Below are positions 1 through 4,529 of a stretch of DNA of 7,051 nucleotides, piece by piece. The stretch spans positions 1-7,051 of the forward strand of contig JAEYTN010000388.1 of assembly GCA_023433985.1 (NCBI GenBank), written 5' to 3'. How positions within the stretch are numbered: the first letter of the stretch is position 1; each line of letters begins with the position of its first letter. The notes below the pieces were generated by a model. That model was not told the origin of the DNA. It ran no database searches and saw nothing but the letters and a program-made list of their open reading frames with translations. The translations under genes and the position numbers were made by a program. Source of the DNA: Pseudomonadota bacterium (GTDB lineage Bacteria > Pseudomonadota > Alphaproteobacteria > Rhizobiales > Devosiaceae).

Positions 1-465
1 CGCCTGCATCGGCCGAACCAGTCCGAGATGATCCAGCGCAAGCTGTTCACGGTGCACAACCACTTCTACGCCTCGCAGAACTACCTCAAGGAATTTGGCG
101 ATCCCGGTGCCGTCGAGGATCTCGACAGCCACCGCATCATCTCCTTCGGCGAGCCGGTCCCCTCCTATCTCGGCGACATCAACTACCTCGAGCGCCTCGG
201 CCGCCCGGATTCGTCGCCGCGCCGCGCCGCCATGAAGGTCAATGCCATCTACGGCATGATGCAGGCCGCCCGCGCCGGCATCGGCATCGCCATGCTGCCC
301 GACTATGTCACCGAGGGTGAGGACAACCTGGTCCGCGTCCTCCCCGGCATCGAGCTGCCGGCCTACGAGGCCTATTTCGTCTACCCGCCTGCCCTGAAGA
401 ACTCGAAACGCGTCGGCGTCTTCCGCGACTTCCTCGTCGGCAAGGCCCGCGAGTGGCAGTTCTAG
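1..465 (+). CDS. LysR-type transcriptional regulator, C-terminal part (5' end outside window)
   Basis: The frame is open from the first base and ends at a TAG at 463-465, giving about 154 residues. It matches the second half of a LysR effector-binding (periplasmic-binding-protein-like) domain. Typical stretches are an opening of the type 'aiRLhRPnqsemiqRkL', 'hfYASqnYLkefG', and the family signature region AARAGIGIAMLPDYV followed by a 'LvrVLPgielP' segment. The N-terminal winged helix-turn-helix, which would bind DNA, lies upstream of the window, so neither the target genes nor the effector can be read here. An ATG at 28 is internal and is not the true start. LysR proteins normally control a divergent neighbouring gene, which would also lie to the left. 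The family assignment is firm; the ligand is unknown. Confidence 0.9.
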   Translation, partial: RLHRPNQSEMIQRKLFTVHNHFYASQNYLKEFGDPGAVEDLDSHRIISFGEPVPSYLGDINYLERLGRPDSSPRRAAMKVNAIYGMMQAARAGIGIAMLPDYVTEGEDNLVRVLPGIELPAYEAYFVYPPALKNSKRVGVFRDFLVGKAREWQF

Positions 466-624
466 CCAGGCGCTGAGGCCGACGAAATCCTTGCCACGCC
501 GGCGGGCGGAGGGAGGACACCCGAATGCTGGTGGAGTGGGCGCTCACCAACTCGGCGCTACTACGCACAATCGCCGGAAACCAATTCGCATCCGCACGTT
601 CCTCCCTTACGGAGGACCGTCCAC
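466..624. other. Intergenic leader between the LysR and LuxR-type genes
   Basis: No protein gene is supported here. No hairpin followed by a T-run is seen after the LysR stop, so termination of that gene is unresolved. The only clear element is the CCTCC/GGAGG hairpin just before the LuxR-type gene, listed separately. Confidence 0.4.
600..616 (+). promoter_or_regulatory. Ribosome binding site of the LuxR-type gene inside a small hairpin
   Basis: The Shine-Dalgarno GGAGG at 611-615 lies 9 nt before the ATG at 625. Immediately upstream, TCCTCC (600-605) is a perfect complement of GGAGGA (611-616), with a five-base loop (606-610). In RNA this is a six-pair stem that would hide the whole ribosome binding site. 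The pairing is seen directly in the sequence. A role in controlling translation is inference. Confidence 0.45.
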
Positions 625-942
625 ATGCAAGACATCATGCGCCCCTCGGAGCGCTTCACCCGCATCCTGACCCGTCGCGAAGCCGAGATTTTCGACCTCA
701 TCCTCCTGGGCAAGTCCAACAAGGATTGCGCCGACCGGCTCGGCATTTCGGCCCGCACCGTCGAGGTGTTCCGTCGACGCCTTATGATCAAGCTCAAGGC
801 CGAGAACTTCGCCGAGCTGATGTGGCTCGGCATCCTGGGCCAACGCCCTCCCGTCGAATGGGACGCCGATCCGCTGCCCCATCCGCACCGCCGCGGCGCG
901 GAAGTCGCCAATGGCGGCGACCACACGCAGCGCCAGCACTGA
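625..942 (+). CDS. Small LuxR/GerE-type helix-turn-helix regulator (stand-alone DNA-binding domain)
   Basis: The 105-residue protein consists almost entirely of a LuxR C-terminal (GerE, NarL/FixJ-type) DNA-binding domain at residues 12-70. The LTRREAEIFDLILLGKSNKD segment forms the first helices, and CADRLGISARTVEVFRRR is the HTH with its recognition helix, followed by 'LmiKLKAENFAELMWLGI', the usual fourth helix. No receiver or autoinducer-binding domain precedes it, and the leader has no room for one in this frame. It is therefore probably a stand-alone regulator or one that partners with another protein. The last 35 residues are Pro/His/Arg-rich and not recognised. The start follows GGAGG with 9-nt spacing. 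The 3' end is overlapped by a minus-strand open frame. Confidence 0.88.
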   Translation: MQDIMRPSERFTRILTRREAEIFDLILLGKSNKDCADRLGISARTVEVFRRRLMIKLKAENFAELMWLGILGQRPPVEWDADPLPHPHRRGAEVANGGDHTQRQH

Positions 943-1192
943 CCCTACCTGGCCGGGCCACCCGCCCCAGCAGTTGCCCAAGTCCGGCGAACAGTCCGCC
1001 GCTGCCGCCCCGCGGCGGCTCTGGCGGCGCCGGCTCGCTCGTTTCCTCGTCGGCCGGCTCGAACAAGCCGTCGAACTGCGAGCTCGTCTCGATCAGGCTA
1101 TCAGCCAACCGCCTCTCGCGATCCCAGCTCGATCCGTCCCGCCCCTCGGCGAGATCCACCAGCACTGCATGCACGAACCCCATGTGGAACAT
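794..1192 (-). CDS. Small protein of unknown function; 3' end antisense to the LuxR-type gene
   Basis: I do not recognise this product. The start chosen is the ATG at 1192-1190, preceded on the minus strand by GGAGG (plus-strand 1198-1202) with a 5-nt spacer. The frame stays open further upstream to a TTG at 1255. A hand count over 1021-1200 gives G+C of about 51/60 at third, 41/60 at first and 27/60 at second codon positions of this frame. That is the normal coding pattern, whereas the competing plus-strand frames do not show it. The protein begins MFHMGFVHAVLVDLAEG, continues with a charged helical part, then a Pro/Glu stretch and a Gly/Leu-rich segment (GGLFAGLGQLLGRV). Beyond about base 960 the frame runs through the opposite strand of the LuxR-type gene with Arg-rich, shadow-like sequence. 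The true 3' end is therefore uncertain: a frameshift or a genuinely long tail-to-tail overlap are both possible. Confidence 0.45.
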   Translation of the reverse strand: MFHMGFVHAVLVDLAEGRDGSSWDRERRLADSLIETSSQFDGLFEPADEETSEPAPPEPPRGGSGGLFAGLGQLLGRVARPGRVSAGAACGRRHWRLPRRGGADGAADRRPIRREGVGPGCRATSARRSSRP

Positions 1193-1359
1193 CGCGTCCT
1201 CCGGTCTCGTCGTGCCCGAGTCTATCGCGGTCCCACCATCTGCGCCAACCGCCAACTTGCCCGCCGCGTTAACAACTCCGGTTAGCTATAGCCCCGAACT
1301 TGCCTTGCTCCGCCCGGTGCCCACGGTATCTCGTGCACCGATCCTCGAGGGGAACGCAC

Positions 1360-1641
1360 ATGATAGAGACGCTTCTCGCCATTTCCGCCTGCGCCTTCCT
1401 CGGCTTGGCGCTGACGCTGATCTGGCCCCGCCTGCCCCGCTGGCCCGCGGGCAAGCCCATCTCCGCCCAGGCCCGGCCCCAGCGCGTTCTCCGTCTCGTC
1501 GAATCGGCCGCCTCACCACCCGCGCCGGTTCGCGGCCGCGCCCCGGAAGAGTTGATCCGCCGCGGCGCCAACGCCCGCGACGCCCTCGCCCGCGACCTGT
1601 CGGCCACCGAGCCGTCTGGCGACCTTCGCGACATTGCCTGA
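1360..1641 (+). CDS. Small single-pass membrane protein of unknown function
   Basis: The product is 93 residues. The ATG at 1360 follows GAGGGGA with proper spacing, and third codon positions at 1381-1440 are 19/20 G or C, so the frame is very likely real. Residues 4-22 (LLAISACAFLGLALTLIW and neighbours) form one hydrophobic helix at the N-terminus. It is followed by a basic 'PRLPRWPAGKP' stop-transfer-like stretch and a hydrophilic Arg/Ala-rich tail. The likely topology is an inner-membrane anchor with a cytoplasmic tail. No known domain is recognised. It is divergent from the minus-strand small gene, so the 167 bp between them should hold promoters for both, although none is convincing by eye. 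Confidence 0.7.
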   Translation: MIETLLAISACAFLGLALTLIWPRLPRWPAGKPISAQARPQRVLRLVESAASPPAPVRGRAPEELIRRGANARDALARDLSATEPSGDLRDIA

Positions 1642-1663
1642 AACGCACGCATTCGACTCCGCC

Positions 1664-1751
1664 CCGTTCAGACTCCGTTCATCGCCCTGACAGCAGCCGT
1701 TCATCTCCCCGGCAGCGACCGTTCATTTCCCGGCCTTCAGCACCCGTTCAT
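1664..1751 (+). repeat. Degenerate ~22-bp tandem repeat with CCGTTCAT cores
   Basis: CCGTTCA occurs at 1664-1670, and CCGTTCAT at 1675-1682, 1697-1704, 1719-1726 and 1744-1751. The spacings between starts are 11, 22, 22 and 25 bp. The three complete units also share the sequence after the core: CNCCC or TTCCC, then a G, then CAGC near the unit end. This is therefore a real tandem repeat and not just a recurring octamer. The first pair has the 7-bp plus 4-bp spacing of response-regulator direct repeats. The block lies between the small membrane protein gene and the exported protein gene starting at 1778, where it could act as an operator. That role is inference. Confidence 0.7.
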
Positions 1752-1777
1752 CCGCGTGGCACTATCCGGGCCACCCT

Positions 1778-2296
1778 GTGAAACCGGGGGCTCAATTGCA
1801 CCACATCGTCCTCTCCGCCGGCCTTTCCCTGGCCCTTGTCGTGCCTGCCGCGGCCCAGCCGGCGATGATCTCACCCGCCCAGGTCGGTGAACTCTTCTGC
1901 CTCTCCCGCGTCACCGGCGACATGGGCCCGATCGAAGGGATGCTCACCCCATCCCTCGAGCAAGCCATCGATACCGCCATCGAGAAGGATATCGCCTGGG
2001 GTGCCGCCAATCCGGGCGAAAAGCCGCCGCTCGGCGACGGGATCCCTTGGCAGGCCTGGCCCGATTACGCGCCCGACTGCACCGTCGGAGAAGTCGCCAA
2101 CGCCGCGGCCGACGAGGCGACCGTGCCGATCAGCTACGCCTTCCCCGACGCTCCCGATGCCAATTTCACCGACACGCTCCACGTCACCGAGTCGATAGAC
2201 GTGCGGCGCAGCATCCCGGTCTGGCGCATCGATAACGTGCAATACGCCACGGGCGGCGACCTCAAGGCCTTCCTCGCCTCGGCATTTTCCAACTAA
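1778..2296 (+). CDS. Exported protein of unknown function with two cysteines
   Basis: The 172-residue product has an N-terminal signal peptide: a hydrophobic core 'IVLSAGLSLALVVPAAA' with probable cleavage after Ala26 (AAA-QP), so it should be periplasmic or secreted. The mature part has a single pair of cysteines (Cys41 and Cys101) that could form a disulfide. It also has a conserved-looking PPLGDGIPWQAWPDYAPDC segment (residues 83-101) and ends in a predicted beta/alpha stretch 'PVWRIDNVQYATGGDLKAFL'. The general layout resembles small exported DUF proteins of alphaproteobacteria, but I cannot name the family with confidence. The start used is GTG at 1778. An in-frame TTG at 1796, 5 nt after GGGGG, would remove six residues and still leave a complete signal peptide. 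A tandem CCGTTCAT repeat lies just upstream. No terminator is evident directly after the stop. Confidence 0.78.
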   Translation: MKPGAQLHHIVLSAGLSLALVVPAAAQPAMISPAQVGELFCLSRVTGDMGPIEGMLTPSLEQAIDTAIEKDIAWGAANPGEKPPLGDGIPWQAWPDYAPDCTVGEVANAAADEATVPISYAFPDAPDANFTDTLHVTESIDVRRSIPVWRIDNVQYATGGDLKAFLASAFSN

Positions 2297-2526
2297 CGGC
2301 CGACTTATCCCCGCGCCTCGGCAATCGCCTATGCTGGTCATTCGCCGGCACGGGAATCGATTCCTGGGTTGGCGCACAGTGACGAACGCCGCTTGCAGCA
2401 CGCCGCACCCCCCATTTGTGGGGCGCCGCCATAAGGTCGCACCGCTCACTTGAACGGATTTAGCGAGCAAAATCATACCCTTGCGAGATATGCAAAAAAT
2501 GCATGGCCAGCATGACATCGTTCGCA
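2297..2526. other. Gene-free stretch upstream of the small-RNA array
   Basis: No frame here has a ribosome binding site and protein-like composition. Visible elements are a 12-bp perfect palindrome GGAATCGATTCC (2353-2364), a C-run/G-run hairpin around 2407-2424 without a T-tract, and a promoter-like pair TTGAAC (2450-2455) and TCATAC (2473-2478) spaced 17 bp. The last could start a longer transcript into the small-RNA array. None is certain. Confidence 0.4.
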
Positions 2527-2555
2527 TTGATGGGTCAGCACAGTGGACATATATC
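2527..2555 (+). promoter_or_regulatory. Putative promoter of small-RNA unit A
   Basis: TTGATG (2527-2532) and TATATC (2550-2555) are separated by 17 bp, a good sigma-70-like arrangement in an otherwise GC-rich region. The expected start near 2562 falls directly before the first hairpin of unit A (stem from 2564). The spacing and position are seen; the sigma factor is not known, and a heat-shock sigma (RpoH) is possible by analogy with the Rhodobacter CcsR RNAs. Confidence 0.5.
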
Positions 2556-2561
2556 CCGCGT

Positions 2562-2676
2562 CGACAGCGGCTGAGCGCATCTCCCTCCTCCTCCTCGCGC
2601 TCGCTGTTTGTTCCCTCCTGCAGGCGGCAACGCCTGCTACTAGGCCCCGCTCTCCCCTCGAGCGGGGCCTTGCTTT
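2562..2676 (+). ncRNA. Candidate cuckoo-like small RNA, unit A (CCTCC-rich loop)
   Basis: This is a predicted RNA of about 115 nt, unlikely to encode protein. Hairpin 1 pairs ACAGC (2564-2568) with GCTGT (2603-2607) and GAGCGC (2573-2578) with GCGCTC (2597-2602). Its loop (2579-2596) is a CCTCCTCCTCC tract complementary to Shine-Dalgarno sequences. A further unpaired CCCTCC (2613-2618) precedes hairpin 2, GCAGGCG/CGCCTGC (2620-2637) with a GCAA tetraloop. A strong intrinsic terminator closes the unit. The layout is that of the cuckoo/CcsR family, but the loop lacks the exact CCTCCTCCC motif found in units B and C, so it is the most divergent member. Direct evidence is limited to sequence and hand-drawn pairing. 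Confidence 0.6.
2643..2676 (+). terminator. Intrinsic terminator of unit A
   Basis: A perfect 10-bp stem GGCCCCGCTC (2643-2652) / GAGCGGGGCC (2660-2669) with a seven-base loop is followed by TTGCTTTTT. It differs from the unit C terminator stem by one compensated base pair. Confidence 0.85.
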
Positions 2677-2784
2677 TTCCACCCTCGGAAATGGAACCGG
2701 GCTGCCTGACAATCGTTGCCGTCACGCGGTAGCTCGTCGTCAGCCACCTACGCAAATTGCATAGCTGGCATGTAGTCATCCGCA

Positions 2785-2813
2785 TTGCTGACCAAGCGGT
2801 CAAAGTTCATATT
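2785..2813 (+). promoter_or_regulatory. Putative promoter of small-RNA unit B
   Basis: TTGCTG (2785-2790) and CATATT (2808-2813) are spaced 17 bp, with an expected start near 2820. The -10 area TTCATATT recurs as TTTCATATT at the corresponding place before unit C. The 10-mer GTTCATATTG (2805-2814) also recurs exactly at 6704-6713. Confidence 0.45.
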
Positions 2814-2819
2814 GTCAGT

Positions 2820-3016
2820 GTCGATGTGAGCCGCACCGTATCCTCCTCCCTCGGTTCCGCTCTGCGACACCCGGTTTGAAGTCCTCTCCTCCTCCCTGGA
2901 CTTCAGGCCACCCGGCAAATGGCGTTTTCCTCCTCCCTCGTCCATTTGCCACTACTTTCGATTTGGATTTCGATCCGATCATTAAGGCTCCATCTTCGGA
3001 TGGAGCCTCTTTTTTT
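2820..3016 (+). ncRNA. Candidate cuckoo/CcsR-type small RNA, unit B (three anti-Shine-Dalgarno motifs)
   Basis: This predicted transcript of about 197 nt has three exact CCTCCTCCC motifs at 2842-2850, 2888-2896 and 2929-2937. Motif 1 sits in the loop of an imperfect stem (GAGC 2828-2831 and ACCG 2835-2838 with CGGT 2852-2855 and GCTC 2859-2862). Motif 2 is in the loop of a perfect 8-bp stem TGAAGTCC (2877-2884) / GGACTTCA (2898-2905). Motif 3 is in the loop of a perfect 9-bp stem GGCAAATGG (2914-2922) / CCATTTGCC (2942-2950). An AU-rich single-stranded stretch (about 2951-2984) follows, then the terminator. Anti-SD motifs in hairpin loops plus a terminator are the defining features of the cuckoo RNA family, whose Rhodobacter members CcsR1-4 are stress-induced. 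The usual arrangement is two such loops; three is notable. Open frames crossing this region read through perfect hairpins and are not genes. Confidence 0.78.
2985..3016 (+). terminator. Intrinsic terminator of unit B
   Basis: A perfect 10-bp stem AGGCTCCATC (2985-2994) / GATGGAGCCT (2999-3008) is closed by a TTCG tetraloop and followed by C and seven T (3010-3016). Confidence 0.92.
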
Positions 3017-3098
3017 GCTTTGCGGGCGAGACCGCTCATCGGCTGCGACCTCACGCCACGTCTCCGCTCAGCGCATAGCCCCCCTTCCGAACCAACGT

Positions 3099-3127
3099 TT
3101 GTCCGACTCCGCCCGGCCTTTCATATT
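3099..3127 (+). promoter_or_regulatory. Putative promoter of small-RNA unit C
   Basis: TTGTCC (3099-3104) and CATATT (3122-3127) are spaced 17 bp, the same geometry and the same -10 hexamer as the unit B promoter. The start is expected near 3134, four bases before the first stem of unit C. Confidence 0.45.
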
Positions 3128-3133
3128 CACCCG

Positions 3134-3276
3134 TGACGAGACGGCGGCCTCTCCTCCTCCCTGGTTTCCGTCTCAGAGATTGCGGCCTCCCTCCTCCCTG
3201 GCCGCTTCTCGCTCGGTCGTCGCTTCGGCGACGACCATTCGGGCCTCGCTCATCCCCTCGAGCGAGGCCCTTTTTT
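3134..3276 (+). ncRNA. Candidate cuckoo/CcsR-type small RNA, unit C (two anti-Shine-Dalgarno loops)
   Basis: This predicted transcript of about 143 nt has the canonical two-loop layout. CCTCCTCCC at 3153-3161 lies in the loop of GAGACGG (3138-3144) / CCGTCTC (3168-3174). A second CCTCCTCCC at 3190-3198 lies in the loop of GCGGCC (3182-3187) / GGCCGC (3200-3205). A third hairpin, GGTCGTCGC (3215-3223) / GCGACGACC (3228-3236), has a TTCG tetraloop, and an intrinsic terminator ends the unit. Family members are thought to act by pairing with purine-rich ribosome binding sites or by sequestering proteins or other RNAs; which applies here is unknown. The unit lies 135 bp upstream of the 365-residue protein gene, on the same strand but separated by the terminator. 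Confidence 0.78.
3241..3276 (+). terminator. Intrinsic terminator of unit C
   Basis: A perfect 11-bp stem GGGCCTCGCTC (3241-3251) / GAGCGAGGCCC (3260-3270) with an eight-base loop is followed by six T (3271-3276). It shares the 12-mer TCCCCTCGAGCG with the unit A terminator. Confidence 0.92.
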
Positions 3277-3411
3277 CTCCCCCGGCAGCATTGACCCGGC
3301 ACATCCTGCCCACCGGCCGGCGCCACGGGTCCGAAGCCCCCGAAATCCGCCGCCCTCCCGCTGGCACGCCGCATGCATCGCATCGCGCGCCAGGCCGCGG
3401 AGGGCGATTCC

Positions 3412-4509
3412 ATGAGCAGCGTCAGCACCATCGGGAACACCTCCCCGAGCTACGCCCAGATCCTCGCCAACGCCCAGAAGGCCGCGCAGACGACCGCCAA
3501 TGGCGGCTCGAGGACCGCCACGACCGGCGGTTCCGCCACCAACATCACCCTTTCCGCGGAAGCCCGGGCGGCCCTCGCCTCCATCGAGCGAGACTTCGCC
3601 TCGGTTACGACGGACGCCCGGGCCAATCTCGATAAGCTGCTCACCGAACAGAAGCTCACGAGCCCGCTCAAGGATGGCACGCTCGCCGCCGACCTCAGCA
3701 GGTTCGATCGCCGCGAACTCTACGCCATCGCCACTAATGCCAGGCAGAGCTTCACCCCCGAGGAGCAGAAGGCCGCGCAACTCGAGTTGCAGAACCGCTT
3801 CGACGCGGCGCTGGCCGGCCCGACGGCAGTGAGCCGCGTCACCGGCAGCATCCGGAACCTCTACGAGGCGGCCCTCGCATACTTCGATGCCATGGGCCCC
3901 GAGGAGAAGGCCTCCGTGGCCTATTCCGAGCAACGGGCCGCGCTCGAGGACATGCTGGGAAAGCTGAAGACCGACCCGGGCACCTTGCCCTCATCGTCCT
4001 CCGACCCGGTCAACCTCTACCTCCAGCGCCTGGCCGAAGGCGAAACCGGCGGGTTGCGCGATTTCGGTGCTGTCGCGTCCGACGCGCGCACCACCCTCGA
4101 TGCGCAATACGCCACCGGCGGCTCCCGCGCCGACTACCGGGATTTCGACTCCCGCTCGCTCGCCTCGGTGGCCCTGAACGCCGGCGACCGGTTCAATGCC
4201 GAGGAAGTCCGTCTGGCCAAGGCCGAGATGCGCGGCCGCTCCGGCAACGCCCTCCTTGCCAGCCTCCGGAACGCCGACGCCGGCAACCCGGCCGCCTTCG
4301 CCGAGAACGTCATCTCGCTCTATGGCGCCATGAGCGCCGAGGAGCGCGCCGCCGCCGGCTGGAGCGACAATCTATACGCCGCCGCCGTCGCCAACTACGC
4401 CACCGCCAGCAAGCTCACCTCCATGCTGGGCGCCGCCACCGGCGTCTCGGCCTGGGGCGGCACGTCAACGGAGTCGTCGAACTCCATGAGCCTGCTCAGT
4501 TACTTGTAG
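3412..4509 (+). CDS. Protein of unknown function with an internal duplication
   Basis: The product is 365 residues from the ATG at 3412, chosen because GGAGGG (3399-3404) precedes it by 7 nt; the frame is open 13 codons further up, without a comparable site. There is no signal peptide or membrane helix. The N-terminal ~45 residues are Ser/Thr/Gly/Ala-rich. Two diverged copies of one helical module follow, at about residues 61-182 and 218-331. Each has 'DF..V..DAR..LD', then an 'FD.R.L...A.NA...F..EE...A..E...R...AL' stretch, then a helix with '.LY.AM..EE.A...'. The second copy has lost about six residues between its first two motifs. The tail (residues 338-365) is Gly/Ser-rich. I know no function. 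The Ser/Gly-rich ends and lack of a leader would fit a protein exported by another route or a cytoplasmic structural protein, but this is a guess. It is convergent with the aminotransferase gene, 20 bp apart. Confidence 0.85.
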   Translation: MSSVSTIGNTSPSYAQILANAQKAAQTTANGGSRTATTGGSATNITLSAEARAALASIERDFASVTTDARANLDKLLTEQKLTSPLKDGTLAADLSRFDRRELYAIATNARQSFTPEEQKAAQLELQNRFDAALAGPTAVSRVTGSIRNLYEAALAYFDAMGPEEKASVAYSEQRAALEDMLGKLKTDPGTLPSSSSDPVNLYLQRLAEGETGGLRDFGAVASDARTTLDAQYATGGSRADYRDFDSRSLASVALNAGDRFNAEEVRLAKAEMRGRSGNALLASLRNADAGNPAAFAENVISLYGAMSAEERAAAGWSDNLYAAAVANYATASKLTSMLGAATGVSAWGGTSTESSNSMSLLSYL

Positions 4510-4529
4510 CCGAAGCGGATAGCCCGCCG

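Noticed and set aside
911..1285. Plus-strand open frame overlapping the end of the LuxR-type gene, with a GGAAG before its ATG
   Set aside because: Its third positions are less GC-rich than its first positions (about 41/60 against 51/60 over 1021-1200). That is the pattern of a shadow of the minus-strand frame, which also has a better ribosome binding site.
1269..1285. Possible CtrA site (TTAA ... TTAG)
   Set aside because: The half-sites are nine bases apart instead of the required seven, and the second is imperfect.
1664..1681. Pho box reading of the first two CCGTTCA repeats
   Set aside because: The 7+4-bp spacing fits, but the core differs from CTGTCAT at key positions and the flanking bases are not AT-rich; kept only as a generic direct repeat.
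525..1781. Long plus-strand open frame (418 codons)
   Set aside because: It is Ser/Pro/Arg-rich, crosses the LuxR-type and small membrane protein genes in another frame, has no ribosome binding site, and is explained by scarcity of stops in GC-rich DNA.
2351..2380. tRNA 3' end or attachment-site remnant (ATCGATTCCTGGG)
   Set aside because: The TTC of a T-loop is missing and no acceptor or anticodon arms can be formed around it.
2450..2478. Promoter-like TTGAAC-N17-TCATAC
   Set aside because: It lies about 85 bp upstream of the first hairpin of unit A, and the better-placed TTGATG-N17-TATATC explains that unit; noted as a possible second start only.
1871..2803. Long minus-strand open frame (310 codons)
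   Set aside because: It runs antisense through the exported-protein gene and across the unit A hairpins and terminator; no ribosome binding site or protein-like pattern.
2842..3198. CRISPR-like reading of the recurring CCTCCTCCC motifs
   Set aside because: The repeats are only 9 bp, unevenly spaced (about 29 to 224 bp), and each has its own flanking stem; no cas genes are present.
2876..3635. Plus-strand open frames over the small-RNA units B and C
   Set aside because: They read through perfect hairpins and two intrinsic terminators with Ser/Pro/Arg-rich translation; the RNA interpretation explains the sequence.
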